A stretch of DNA of 11,048 nucleotides, taken from JASJHI01 sp965371355. GTDB taxonomy: Bacteria; Actinomycetota; Acidimicrobiia; Acidimicrobiales; Ilumatobacteraceae. The notes below the pieces were generated by a model. The model had not been told where the DNA came from. It saw only the letters and a program-made list of their open reading frames with translations, and did not search any database. Shown piece after piece: positions 1-5,797 of this stretch. Each line of letters opens with the position of its first letter. The stretch's first letter is position 1. The DNA is taken from positions 1-11,048 of the forward strand of contig CBDUYD010000096.1 of assembly GCA_965371355.1 (NCBI GenBank). The letters run 5' to 3'. The translations under genes and the position numbers were made by a program.

Positions 1-104
1 GTGTCGGTGGAGGTGTCATCGGAGGACGAACTGTCGTCGCTGCCGCACGCTGCGACTGCAAGAGCGGACAGCGCGAACAGAGCGGCGGCGGTGCGGGTAC
101 GCAT
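1..104 (-). CDS. Lipoprotein, N-terminal fragment (possible ABC solute-binding protein)
   Basis: Only the first 34 codons lie in the window. Translation from the ATG at 104-102 gives a short Arg/Thr n-region, a hydrophobic Ala/Leu core and the lipobox V17-A18-A19-C20. A Gly/Ser/Asp-rich linker rich in acidic residues follows. This is a type II signal peptide, so the product is exported, lipidated on Cys20 and anchored at the membrane. The functional domain is outside the window and the family cannot be read. The gene lies downstream of, and on the same strand as, a NitT/TauT-type ABC ATPase and permease with no binding protein between them, so an importer binding protein is the natural guess. 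No good Shine-Dalgarno sequence precedes the ATG. A TAGATT box about 57 bases upstream could give it its own promoter after vapC. I am sure it is a lipoprotein start; the transporter role is inference. Confidence 0.72.
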   Translation of the reverse strand, partial: MRTRTAAALFALSALAVAACGSDDSSSSDDTSTD

Positions 105-160
105 GGTGGGGAGGTCCAGTCGCTCGGCGAGATCCGACGCCTGGCTGCGTCGGCGGCGAC

Positions 161-166
161 AATCTA
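161..166 (-). promoter_or_regulatory. Candidate -10 box of the lipoprotein gene
   Basis: TAGATT (minus strand) fits the actinobacterial TAnnnT pattern and lies in the short gap between the vapC stop and the lipoprotein ATG. No recognisable -35 box is seen. If used, the leader would be about 50 bases and the lipoprotein gene could be transcribed independently of vapBC. Confidence 0.3.
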
Positions 167-205
167 CTGTCTTGGCAGGTGTCGCGCCCGGCGACGCGGT
201 CGGCG

Positions 206-649
206 TCAGCCTTTGGGAGGACGTCGAGCAACGGGATTGATCCAGGTGATCTCGGTGAATCGCGCGAAGTCGCCGTCCGCGCTGACGACTTCGAGCCCGT
301 GCTCCAGACACAACGCGGCCAAAACGGCGTCCGTCACGAGCGCTCCGCGCAGGTCATGTGTGATCGTCAGGTCGCGCAGAACCGCGGCATGATCCGGCCC
401 GGGGCCAGGAATCCAGCTGGCCGGGGCCGACAGCCAGCCGTCGACGATGTCCCAGGCCTCCTGCGGGTCGAGCGGATCCGAACTTGCACGCGGGTTCGTG
501 CCGATCCTCACGAACGCCGTGAGCGACACCCACGGCAGTCCGATGCGACGGCGCCCGTTCAACGCGCTCGTCAGCCATCTCGACGCATCACCGTGGAACG
601 GGCTGCTCTCGTCGACCGAGTAGAGGAGGATGTTCGCATCGACCAGCAT
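206..649 (-). CDS. vapC: VapC-family PIN-domain ribonuclease toxin
   Basis: The 147-residue protein is a single PIN domain, the size usual for VapC toxins, which are Mg-dependent RNases that cut specific RNAs when not held by VapB. It opens with the LVDANILLY strand, where D4 and N6 are metal-site residues. Further acidic residues are D107 in VTDAVLAA and D125/D127 in SADGDFARF. The LPWVSLTAFVRI segment (38-49) has Ala where many PIN domains have an active-site Glu (AEF). A hydrophobic LPW...LLAF version of this segment is, as I recall, normal in one branch of mycobacterial VapC proteins, so the protein is probably active. The ATG overlaps the vapB TGA by one base (TGATG), implying translational coupling. 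Recognition as VapC is firm. The target RNA cannot be predicted. Confidence 0.9.
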   Translation of the reverse strand: MLVDANILLYSVDESSPFHGDASRWLTSALNGRRRIGLPWVSLTAFVRIGTNPRASSDPLDPQEAWDIVDGWLSAPASWIPGPGPDHAAVLRDLTITHDLRGALVTDAVLAALCLEHGLEVVSADGDFARFTEITWINPVARRPPKG

Positions 650-879
650 CAGCTGGCGTCTGTGCCCTCGAGGAGATCCAGCGCCTCAGCGACGTCCGTC
701 ACGTCGATCTTGAGGCCTAGCGGCCTGGTCGTCGGTACGAATGCCTCGGGCGGTGCCTGCTGGAGCATCCCGCGGCGAATGAGTTCGTTGACGGCCTCGC
801 TGAGTCCGCGGTGCTCTTCGCTGCGGAGTCTCCTCACCTCCGCGGCGGTGTCGTCGTCGAGATCGATGGTCGTGCGCAC
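649..879 (-). CDS. vapB: VapB-family ribbon-helix-helix antitoxin
   Basis: With the GTG at 879-877 as start, the protein has 76 residues. The N-terminal half, RTTIDLDDDTAAEVRRL then GLSEAVNELIRRGM (about 2-38), is a ribbon-helix-helix DNA-binding fold. The C-terminal half (about 41-76), with TTRPLGLKIDVTDVAEALDLLEG, resembles the VapB tail that wraps and blocks the VapC active site. The family neutralises VapC and represses its own operon. An in-frame TTG at 897 would add six residues. I prefer the GTG because a TATCCT -10 box overlaps that extension and ends six bases before the GTG, the pattern of a leaderless actinobacterial mRNA. It overlaps vapC by one base, so the two form one operon. 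The family call is firm and the start is likely. Confidence 0.87.
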   Translation of the reverse strand: MRTTIDLDDDTAAEVRRLRSEEHRGLSEAVNELIRRGMLQQAPPEAFVPTTRPLGLKIDVTDVAEALDLLEGTDAS

Positions 880-885
880 GAGTGA

Positions 886-891
886 AGGATA
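886..891 (-). promoter_or_regulatory. -10 box of vapBC, leaderless start
   Basis: TATCCT on the minus strand matches TAnnnT and is followed after TCACTC by the vapB GTG. Transcription would therefore start at or within a base of the start codon. No good -35 box is seen at 17-18 bases, as is common at actinobacterial promoters. Confidence 0.5.
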
Positions 892-897
892 CGTCAA

Positions 898-917
898 GAT
901 GCGCGCGATCTCGCATC
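898..917. promoter_or_regulatory. Inverted repeat, candidate VapB operator
   Basis: GATGCG and CGCATC form a perfect 6-bp inverted repeat with an 8-base spacer. It begins six bases upstream of the vapB -10 box, in what would be the -10/-35 interval. Ribbon-helix-helix antitoxins usually bind such short palindromes over their own promoter. The position supports an operator, but a 6-bp repeat can arise by chance in GC-rich DNA. Confidence 0.4.
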
Positions 918-964
918 AACATGTGCAGCGACCGCGGCCAGGGTGGCGGCGCCCGCCCATCGGG

Positions 965-1735
965 TCAGCGGCGCTGGGACACGTGCCAGCGCAGCAGCAC
1001 GCGCTCGCCGATCGAGATCAGAGCCAGTCCGGCGAGCCCGAGCATCGCCGAGCACATGATCGTCGTCCACAGCACCTCGGCGCCGGTCGTCTGGTCGAGG
1101 GCGGCGCGTCGGCCGATCGCACCCAGTCCCTCATTGCTCAACGCCGAGCCCTCGGCAAAGTACGCGGCGGCCAGTCCGAGGCCGATCGCGAAGCGGGCTG
1201 TCGTGAATATCGACGGGAGCGAGGCGGGAAGCCGGAGCCGCCACAGCACCTCCCACCGGTGGGCGTCGACGCTCGCCAGCAGCTCCCGCGCCGCGGGGTC
1301 CGCAGACTTCATCCCGCCCACGACCCCGAACACGAACACCGGCAGCGAGGTGAAGGCGACCATGAAGATGATCGGACGCTCACCGAAGCCGAGCCAGATC
1401 ACCACCGACGTGATGTAGGCGACCCACGGGGTCACGAGGATGAGGACGAGGATCGGCTGCGTCGCCTCTTCGATGAACCTCGACGCGGCCATCACCGAAC
1501 CGATCGCGATCGCCAGAATGAGCGAGATCGAGAGCCCGACGACCATGTGCCGGGCCGTGATCGCGGCATTCTCGAGATAGAAGCCGGGCGACTCGCGGAA
1601 CTGTGCGACGATCGCCGACGGCGCGAGCAGCACGAAGCGGCGCACGTCGAGCGCTCGCACGAGTAGCTCCCACGCCAGCGCGAAGACCACGATGCCGATG
1701 ACGGGCGCGGCGATGCTGCGCAGGATCCTCGTCAT
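965..1735 (-). CDS. ABC transporter permease, NitT/TauT type
   Basis: The 256-residue protein is an inner-membrane channel subunit of the SsuC/TauC/ThiX-like family (BPD_transp_1), at the family's usual length. Hydrophobic segments lie near residues 8-28, 63-84, 93-115, 121-141, 182-195 and 223-242, giving about six membrane helices. The EAA loop that docks on the ATPase is visible at about 151-181 (ELLASVDAHRWEVLWRLRLPASLPSIF), with the conserved LP. The start is the ATG at 1735-1733, which overlaps the ATPase stop as ATGA. An open frame continues upstream, but there it only shadows the ATPase gene. It pairs with the ATPase just upstream. Substrates of this family include nitrate, sulfonates, taurine and pyrimidine precursors of thiamine; nothing here allows a choice. 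No vitamin or sulfur genes flank it. Confidence 0.88.
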   Translation of the reverse strand: MTRILRSIAAPVIGIVVFALAWELLVRALDVRRFVLLAPSAIVAQFRESPGFYLENAAITARHMVVGLSISLILAIAIGSVMAASRFIEEATQPILVLILVTPWVAYITSVVIWLGFGERPIIFMVAFTSLPVFVFGVVGGMKSADPAARELLASVDAHRWEVLWRLRLPASLPSIFTTARFAIGLGLAAAYFAEGSALSNEGLGAIGRRAALDQTTGAEVLWTTIMCSAMLGLAGLALISIGERVLLRWHVSQRR

Positions 1736-2508
1736 GCGTCGCCCGCCGAGCCGGTCGAGCCTGCGCGCAGCTCGTCTCGCAGTGCGGTCATGACGTGGAA
1801 GAACTCGTCGGTGTCCTCCAGCGAGGCATCGCGCGGGTGGGGGAACGGAATGTCGGGCGTCGCGACGATCGAGCCCGGACGGTCGGACATCACCGCGACC
1901 CGATCCGACAGGAACGCAGCCTCGGCGATCGAGTGGGTGACGAACACCACCGTCGTTCCGAGCGGCTCGCAGAGGCGCACGAGCAGATGGCGCATGTCCT
2001 CTCTCGTCATCTCGTCGAGGGCGGCGAACGGCTCGTCCATCAGGAGGATCGGAGCGTCGAGCGCGAAGGCCCTGACGAGACCGACGCGCTGCTGCATCCC
2101 ACCCGACAGCTCGTGCGGGTAGGCGCCGGCGAAGTCCGAGAGGCCGACCTCGTCGAGCAGTTCGTGCGTCGACACCGACGGTGTTACCCCCGCGCCGCGG
2201 TTGATGTCGAGCAGCAGGCTCGCGTTCTGCTCGACCGTGCGCCACGGGAGCAGTGCAGGTGACTGCGGTACGAATCCGATCCGCTTGCGCCGGCGGGCGG
2301 CGGCCGGCGAACCGCCCTCGATCTCGATCGTGCCGGTGCTCGGCGGCTCGAGCCCGGCGATCATCCGCAACAACGTGGTCTTACCGCAACCCGATGGTCC
2401 GAGCAGTGTCAGGACCTCGCCCTCGCCGACCGTGAGCGACACGGGGGCGAGCGCCTCGAGTTGGCCGAATCGCTTCGACACATCGTTGAGTTCGAGCCGG
2501 GGCGCCAC
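1732..2508 (-). CDS. ABC transporter ATP-binding protein, NitT/TauT type
   Basis: The 258-residue protein drives import by the adjacent permease. All nucleotide-binding motifs are intact: Walker A GPSGCGKT (37-44), Q-loop VPQSPALLPW (80-89), signature LSGGMQQR (134-141), Walker B ILLMDEP (154-160) and the H-loop His192. The LPW after the Q-loop glutamine and the length near 250 are typical of SsuB/TauB-like importers. The frame is open well upstream, but the extra N-terminus is low-complexity and overlaps the rpsO promoter and leader. The fold begins at APRLELNDVSKRF, so I place the start at the GTG at 2508-2506. No Shine-Dalgarno sequence is seen there, but a TACGCT box ends eight bases before it, suggesting a (near-)leaderless mRNA. 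It overlaps the permease by four bases and is divergent from rpsO. Confidence 0.88.
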   Translation of the reverse strand: MAPRLELNDVSKRFGQLEALAPVSLTVGEGEVLTLLGPSGCGKTTLLRMIAGLEPPSTGTIEIEGGSPAAARRRKRIGFVPQSPALLPWRTVEQNASLLLDINRGAGVTPSVSTHELLDEVGLSDFAGAYPHELSGGMQQRVGLVRAFALDAPILLMDEPFAALDEMTREDMRHLLVRLCEPLGTTVVFVTHSIAEAAFLSDRVAVMSDRPGSIVATPDIPFPHPRDASLEDTDEFFHVMTALRDELRAGSTGSAGDA

Positions 2509-2516
2509 GCCGGGCG

Positions 2517-2522
2517 AGCGTA
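2517..2522 (-). promoter_or_regulatory. Candidate -10 box of the ABC operon
   Basis: TACGCT (minus strand) fits TAnnnT and stands eight bases before the GTG chosen for the ATPase, so the transcript would have almost no leader. No clear -35 box accompanies it. Confidence 0.3.
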
Positions 2523-2570
2523 ACTGGGGCGCCGGGCCACGGTTCGGGTGGCGGCGATCGGACGCGGCCG

Positions 2571-2599
2571 TTGTGGACGACCTCGACCGGTCGTAGCCT
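2571..2599 (+). promoter_or_regulatory. Promoter of rpsO
   Basis: TTGTGG (2571-2576), a 17-base spacer and TAGCCT (2594-2599) make a good sigma-70/HrdB-like promoter. Transcription would begin near 2606 and leave a leader of about 115 bases before rpsO. Its -35 region is about 50 bases from the divergent ABC promoter candidate. Confidence 0.5.
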
Positions 2600-2605
2600 T
2601 GCCTG

Positions 2606-2720
2606 GTCCGTTCGGGCTCCGGCGCGGACGAGATGCAGAACGACGTCGCCGACGTCGCTGCGACCTCCACGGCCGTCCTCACAACCGAGACCGGTCACGA
2701 CCACACTGGAAGGCAGATCC
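2606..2720 (+). promoter_or_regulatory. Leader of rpsO mRNA
   Basis: This is the stretch between the predicted start of transcription and the rpsO GTG. GTCCG (2606-2610) can pair with CGGAC (2625-2629) around a GC-rich loop. The ribosome binding site GGAAGG is at 2708-2713, seven bases before the GTG. S15 represses its own mRNA in several phyla by binding structured leaders, so an S15-responsive fold is possible. I cannot identify a known S15 leader class by eye. Confidence 0.3.
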
Positions 2721-2978
2721 GTGCCGAACAAGGCTGAGACGATCGAGGAATACCGCACTCACGAGACCGATACCGGATCTCCCGAGGTACAGATCGCGCT
2801 GCTCACAGGGCGCATCTCCCACCTCACCGAGCACCTCCAGACGCACAAGAAGGACCACCACAGCCGCCGCGGGCTGCTGATGCTCGTCGGTCGCCGCCGC
2901 CGGATGCTCGACTACGTCCAGTCGATCGACGTCGAGCGCTACCGCAAGATCGTCGCCGAACTCGGCCTGCGCCGATAG
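2721..2978 (+). CDS. rpsO: 30S ribosomal protein S15
   Basis: The 85-residue protein is close to the usual 89. It binds the central domain of 16S rRNA early in 30S assembly and forms an intersubunit bridge. The conserved landmarks are THETDTGSPEVQIALLTGRI (about 13-32), LTEHLQTHKKDHHSRRGLLMLVGRRRRMLDY (35-65) and the C-terminal YRKIVAELGLRR. The TGSPEVQ turn and the HKKDHHSRRGL rRNA-binding loop are diagnostic. The start is the GTG at 2721, seven bases after GGAAGG. The open frame continues upstream, but that part has no S15 similarity and lies in the leader. Only 324 bases separate it from pnp on the same strand, the classic rpsO-pnp arrangement. Confidence 0.97.
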   Translation: MPNKAETIEEYRTHETDTGSPEVQIALLTGRISHLTEHLQTHKKDHHSRRGLLMLVGRRRRMLDYVQSIDVERYRKIVAELGLRR

Positions 2979-3014
2979 CACCCACCCTCGGGCGGTAGTA
3001 GGCGTCGCATCCTC

Positions 3015-3049
3015 GGTCCGCCGCCGGACCATCGACCCGGAGTCGGGTC
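3015..3049 (+). promoter_or_regulatory. Tandem hairpins downstream of rpsO
   Basis: GGTCCG (3015-3020) pairs with CGGACC (3025-3030) over a 4-base loop. GACCCG (3034-3039) pairs with CGGGTC (3044-3049) over GAGT. They begin 36 bases after the rpsO stop. They may act as an mRNA 3' end, a processing site or a weak terminator. Confidence 0.45.
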
Positions 3050-3121
3050 CGAGAACCCCCTACGGCGTGAGTTCGCGGCATGGGTGACAAGCGTGCGTGG
3101 CGAACGACGACGAACCGCCGG

Positions 3122-3127
3122 TAGGCT
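3122..3127 (+). promoter_or_regulatory. Candidate -10 box of pnp
   Basis: TAGGCT fits TAnnnT. The transcript would start near 3134, at the foot of the hairpin at 3132-3154, so the pnp mRNA would begin with a stem-loop. No good -35 box is present, so this is tentative. A separate pnp promoter in the rpsO-pnp spacer is known in other bacteria. Confidence 0.35.
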
Positions 3128-3131
3128 GTCC

Positions 3132-3154
3132 GTCGGCCGGAAGGTCCGGCCGAC
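3132..3154 (+). promoter_or_regulatory. Perfect 10-bp hairpin in pnp leader
   Basis: GTCGGCCGGA (3132-3141) and TCCGGCCGAC (3145-3154) are exact reverse complements separated by AGG. No T-run follows. In E. coli and Streptomyces a stem-loop in this spacer is cut by RNase III, after which PNPase degrades its own message. This hairpin is in the right place for that role, although its stem is short for RNase III unless stacked on other structure. Confidence 0.6.
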
Positions 3155-3266
3155 ATGAGCGATTCGCCACCGGTTGCCGGTTGCCGACCTCGAGACACCC
3201 GCACCCATTCCTTCGGTGCCGCGTTCGGGATTGCCAACTGGGAACCGGTCCCGATCGCTCCACAGA

Positions 3267-3287
3267 CACACCCCAGGGTGGGGTGTG
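3267..3287 (+). promoter_or_regulatory. Hairpin next to the pnp ribosome binding site
   Basis: CACACCCC (3267-3274) and GGGGTGTG (3280-3287) form a perfect 8-bp stem with an AGGGT loop. It ends three bases before the Shine-Dalgarno AAAGGAG (3291-3297), which lies five bases before the pnp GTG. It could hinder 30S access or present the ribosome binding site, depending on protein binding. It is suggestive of translational control of pnp. Confidence 0.55.
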
Positions 3288-3302
3288 ACGAAAGGAGCCC
3301 TT

Positions 3303-5756
3303 GTGGCCAATCCTATTTCCGTGTCCGGTCCCGTATCCGGGACAGACAAGACACTCACCTTCGAAACGGGCAAGCTTGCCCCGCAGTCGATGGGCGCCGT
3401 CGTGGCGTCGATCGGTGGCACGACGGTGCTCACCACCGCCAACGCCGCCTCGTCGGCGCGCGAAGGCATGGAATTCTTCCCGTTGACGGTCGACGTCGAG
3501 GAGCGGGCGTACGCCGCCGGCAAGATCCCCGGCTCGTTCTTCCGCCGCGAAGGTCGTCCGACCGAGGAAGCGATCCTCACCTGCCGCTTGACCGACCGCC
3601 CGCTGCGGCCTTCGTTCCCCGACGGCTTCCGCAACGAGACCCAGGTCGTCACGACCGTGATCGGCGCCGACCAGGAGAACCAGCACGACGTCCTGTCGAT
3701 CAACGCCGCCTCCGCCGCGCTGATGATCTCGGGCATCCCGTTCGACGGTCCGCTCGGAACGGTGCGCATGGCGTACTCGGTCGACGGCGAGTGGATCCCG
3801 CACCCGACCTATGCCGAGGCCGAGGCCGGAACCTTCGAGATCGTGATCGCCGGCCGTGAACTCGACGACGGCGACGTCGCCGTGATGATGGTCGAGGCGG
3901 GCGGATCCGAGAACGCCTTCTACTACTACGAAGACGGCGCCAAGAAGGTCACCGAGGAAGTCCTCGCCGACGGCCTCGAGGCCTGCAAGGTGTGGATCAA
4001 GGAGTCGATCGCGCTGCAGCGTCAGCTCGTCGCCTCGGTGATCGCCACGAACGGGCCGATCGAGCCGATGTCGTGGACGCCGGTGCTCGACTACAGCCCC
4101 GAGGTGTTCGCAGCGGTCGAGGCGTTCGCCTCCGACAAGCTCGCACCGGTGATGTCGATCACGGCCAAGGCCGAGCGCAGCGCGGCGACCTCCGAGGTCA
4201 CCGCGGCGACCATCGCCGAGCTCTGTGGCAGCCCCGACGCCCCAGGCGAGTTCGCCGGTCAGCAGAAGGCGGTCAAGGAAGCCGTACGGACGCTCACCAA
4301 GAAGCTGGTGCGTCGCCGCGTGCTCGACGAGGGCGTGCGGATGGACGGCCGTGCCCCGGCCGACCTGCGTACGGTCACCGCCGAGGTCGGCGTACTCCCG
4401 ACCGCACACGGTTCCTCCCTGTTCCAGCGCGGTGAGACCCAGGTCATGAACGTCTGCACCCTGGCGATGCCTCGGATGAACCAGATGATCGACTCGCTCT
4501 CGCCGAACACCGAGAAGCGGTACCTGCACCACTACAACATGCCGCCGTGGGCGAATGGTGAGACCGGCCGTGTCGGCTCGCCCAAGCGCCGCGAGATCGG
4601 CCACGGCGCACTCGCTGCCCGCGCCGTTCTTCCGGTCATCCCGAACCAGGAGGACTTCGCGTACACGCTGCGCCTGGTCTCCGAGGTCATGTCGTCGAAC
4701 GGCTCGACCTCGATGGGTTCGGTGTGCTCGTCGAGCCTGGCGCTGATGGACGCCGGCGTGCCCACCCGTGGTCACGTGTCCGGCATCGCGATGGGCCTCA
4801 TCTACGAGGACGGCAGGTACCTCACCCTGACCGACATCCTCGGCGCGGAGGATGCCTTCGGCGACATGGACTTCAAGGTCGCCGGCACCGAGGATGCCAT
4901 CACGGCCCTCCAGCTCGACACCAAGATCGACGGCATCCCCGCCGACGTGCTCACAGCGGCGTTGGCCCAGGCTCGTGAGGCTCGCCTCGCGATCATCGAC
5001 GTCATGCGCGAGGCGATCCCCGAGTCGCGTCCCGAGGTCGCCGAGACCGCGCCGAAGATCACCACGATCCACATCCCGCTCGACAAGGTCGGTGAGGTCA
5101 TCGGCCCGAAGGGCAAGGTCATCAACACGATCCAGCAGGAGACTGGGGCCGACATCGGCGTCGACGACGACGGCGCCCAGGGCATCGTCACGATCGGCGC
5201 CGTCGAGGCGTGGCGGATGGAAGAGGCCAAGGCGGCGATCCTCGCGATCGTCGATCCGCCGAAGGCCGAGCTCGGCGCCATCTACATGGGCCGCGTCGTG
5301 AACATCACCAAGTTCGGTGCGTTCGTCAACATCCTTCCCGGCCGCGACGGCCTCGTGCACATCTCCAAGCTCGGAGGCGGTCGCCGCATCAACGCGGTCG
5401 AGGACGTACTCGAGCTCGGTCAGGAGATCGAGGTCCGCGTCGACGAGATCGACGACAAGGGCAAGGTCAGCCTGCTGCCGGTCGGTGAACTGGCCGGTTC
5501 CGACAGCGGTTCGTCCGGCTCTTCGGGATCGTCGGGATCGTCGAGAGACTCCCGCCCGAGTGGCGGATCCGATCGGGGTCGCCGCGAGGTCGAAACCAGC
5601 CGCGAGGCCGATGGCGGCAGCGACGTCGTCGAGATGAGCTTCGAGGAGAGCTTCGACGCCGAACTCGCCGACGATCTCGGCGATCTCGGCCCGAAGAGTG
5701 AAGGCAACGATCGCGGCGGTCGTCGCAACGGCGGTGCCCGTCGACGTCACCGTTGA
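3303..5756 (+). CDS. pnp: Polynucleotide phosphorylase (PNPase)
   Basis: PNPase is a trimeric 3'-5' exoribonuclease that degrades RNA with phosphate and can add tails. The 817-residue product shows all domains: a first RNase PH core (about 15-150, with FFRREGRPTEE at 79-89), a helical linker, a second RNase PH core starting at MDGRAP (347), a KH domain with VIGPKG (599-604) and an S1 domain (about 658-727). The catalytic Asp pair of the family is kept as D517 and D523 in EDAFGDMDFK, and the phosphate site SNGSTSMGSVCSSS is present. After S1 there is an unusually long tail of about 85 residues: Ser/Gly-rich, then acidic, then Arg-rich at the end. E. coli PNPase has only a short tail there. The start is the GTG at 3303, five bases after AAAGGAG. 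An upstream in-frame ATG at 3174 lacks such a site and would read through the leader hairpin. Confidence 0.97.
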   Translation: MANPISVSGPVSGTDKTLTFETGKLAPQSMGAVVASIGGTTVLTTANAASSAREGMEFFPLTVDVEERAYAAGKIPGSFFRREGRPTEEAILTCRLTDRPLRPSFPDGFRNETQVVTTVIGADQENQHDVLSINAASAALMISGIPFDGPLGTVRMAYSVDGEWIPHPTYAEAEAGTFEIVIAGRELDDGDVAVMMVEAGGSENAFYYYEDGAKKVTEEVLADGLEACKVWIKESIALQRQLVASVIATNGPIEPMSWTPVLDYSPEVFAAVEAFASDKLAPVMSITAKAERSAATSEVTAATIAELCGSPDAPGEFAGQQKAVKEAVRTLTKKLVRRRVLDEGVRMDGRAPADLRTVTAEVGVLPTAHGSSLFQRGETQVMNVCTLAMPRMNQMIDSLSPNTEKRYLHHYNMPPWANGETGRVGSPKRREIGHGALAARAVLPVIPNQEDFAYTLRLVSEVMSSNGSTSMGSVCSSSLALMDAGVPTRGHVSGIAMGLIYEDGRYLTLTDILGAEDAFGDMDFKVAGTEDAITALQLDTKIDGIPADVLTAALAQAREARLAIIDVMREAIPESRPEVAETAPKITTIHIPLDKVGEVIGPKGKVINTIQQETGADIGVDDDGAQGIVTIGAVEAWRMEEAKAAILAIVDPPKAELGAIYMGRVVNITKFGAFVNILPGRDGLVHISKLGGGRRINAVEDVLELGQEIEVRVDEIDDKGKVSLLPVGELAGSDSGSSGSSGSSGSSRDSRPSGGSDRGRREVETSREADGGSDVVEMSFEESFDAELADDLGDLGPKSEGNDRGGRRNGGARRRHR

Positions 5757-5783
5757 GCCTCACCGTTGAGCCTCACCGTTGAG
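5748..5783 (+). repeat. 13-bp tandem repeat over the pnp stop codon
   Basis: CACCGTTGAGCCT is repeated exactly at 5748-5760 and 5761-5773, followed by the first ten bases of a third copy at 5774-5783. The first copy carries the last two pnp codons and the TGA stop. Because 13 is not a multiple of three, the TGA at 5754, 5767 and 5780 falls in all three forward frames. The array ends 14 bases before the dapB ATG. Confidence 0.9.
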
Positions 5784-5797
5784 ATAGACACTCCAAC

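Larger units (their letters stand above)
2979..3302 (+). other. rpsO-pnp intergenic region with four hairpins, no gene
   Basis: This 324-base stretch holds no credible coding sequence. It contains two small tandem hairpins just after rpsO (3015-3030 and 3034-3049), a candidate -10 box (3122-3127), a strong hairpin (3132-3154), a hairpin beside the ribosome binding site (3267-3287) and the Shine-Dalgarno AAAGGAG (3291-3297). None of the hairpins is followed by a T-run, so none is a standard intrinsic terminator. Read-through from rpsO into pnp is plausible. Confidence 0.7.

Noticed and set aside
179..1666. 495-codon plus-strand frame over vapBC and the permease
   Set aside because: It is the antisense shadow of three well-recognised minus-strand genes; the product is Arg/His/Glu-rich with no recognisable motif.
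1736..2245. N-terminal extension of the permease frame to 2245
   Set aside because: The extra sequence overlaps the ATPase gene out of frame and is Arg-rich; the ATG at 1735 with the ATGA overlap gives a normal-length permease.
2509..2682. N-terminal extension of the ATPase to 2682
   Set aside because: It would cover the rpsO promoter and leader, is low-complexity, and the ATPase fold starts after 2508.
3174..3302. Upstream ATG (3174) as the pnp start
   Set aside because: It lacks a Shine-Dalgarno sequence and would encode 43 non-conserved residues through the leader hairpin; the GTG at 3303 follows AAAGGAG.
3060..5750. 896-codon open frame on the minus strand, antisense to pnp
   Set aside because: It mirrors pnp codon structure in GC-rich DNA, gives Arg/Asp/His/Gly-rich low-complexity protein with no fold, and pnp itself is unmistakable.
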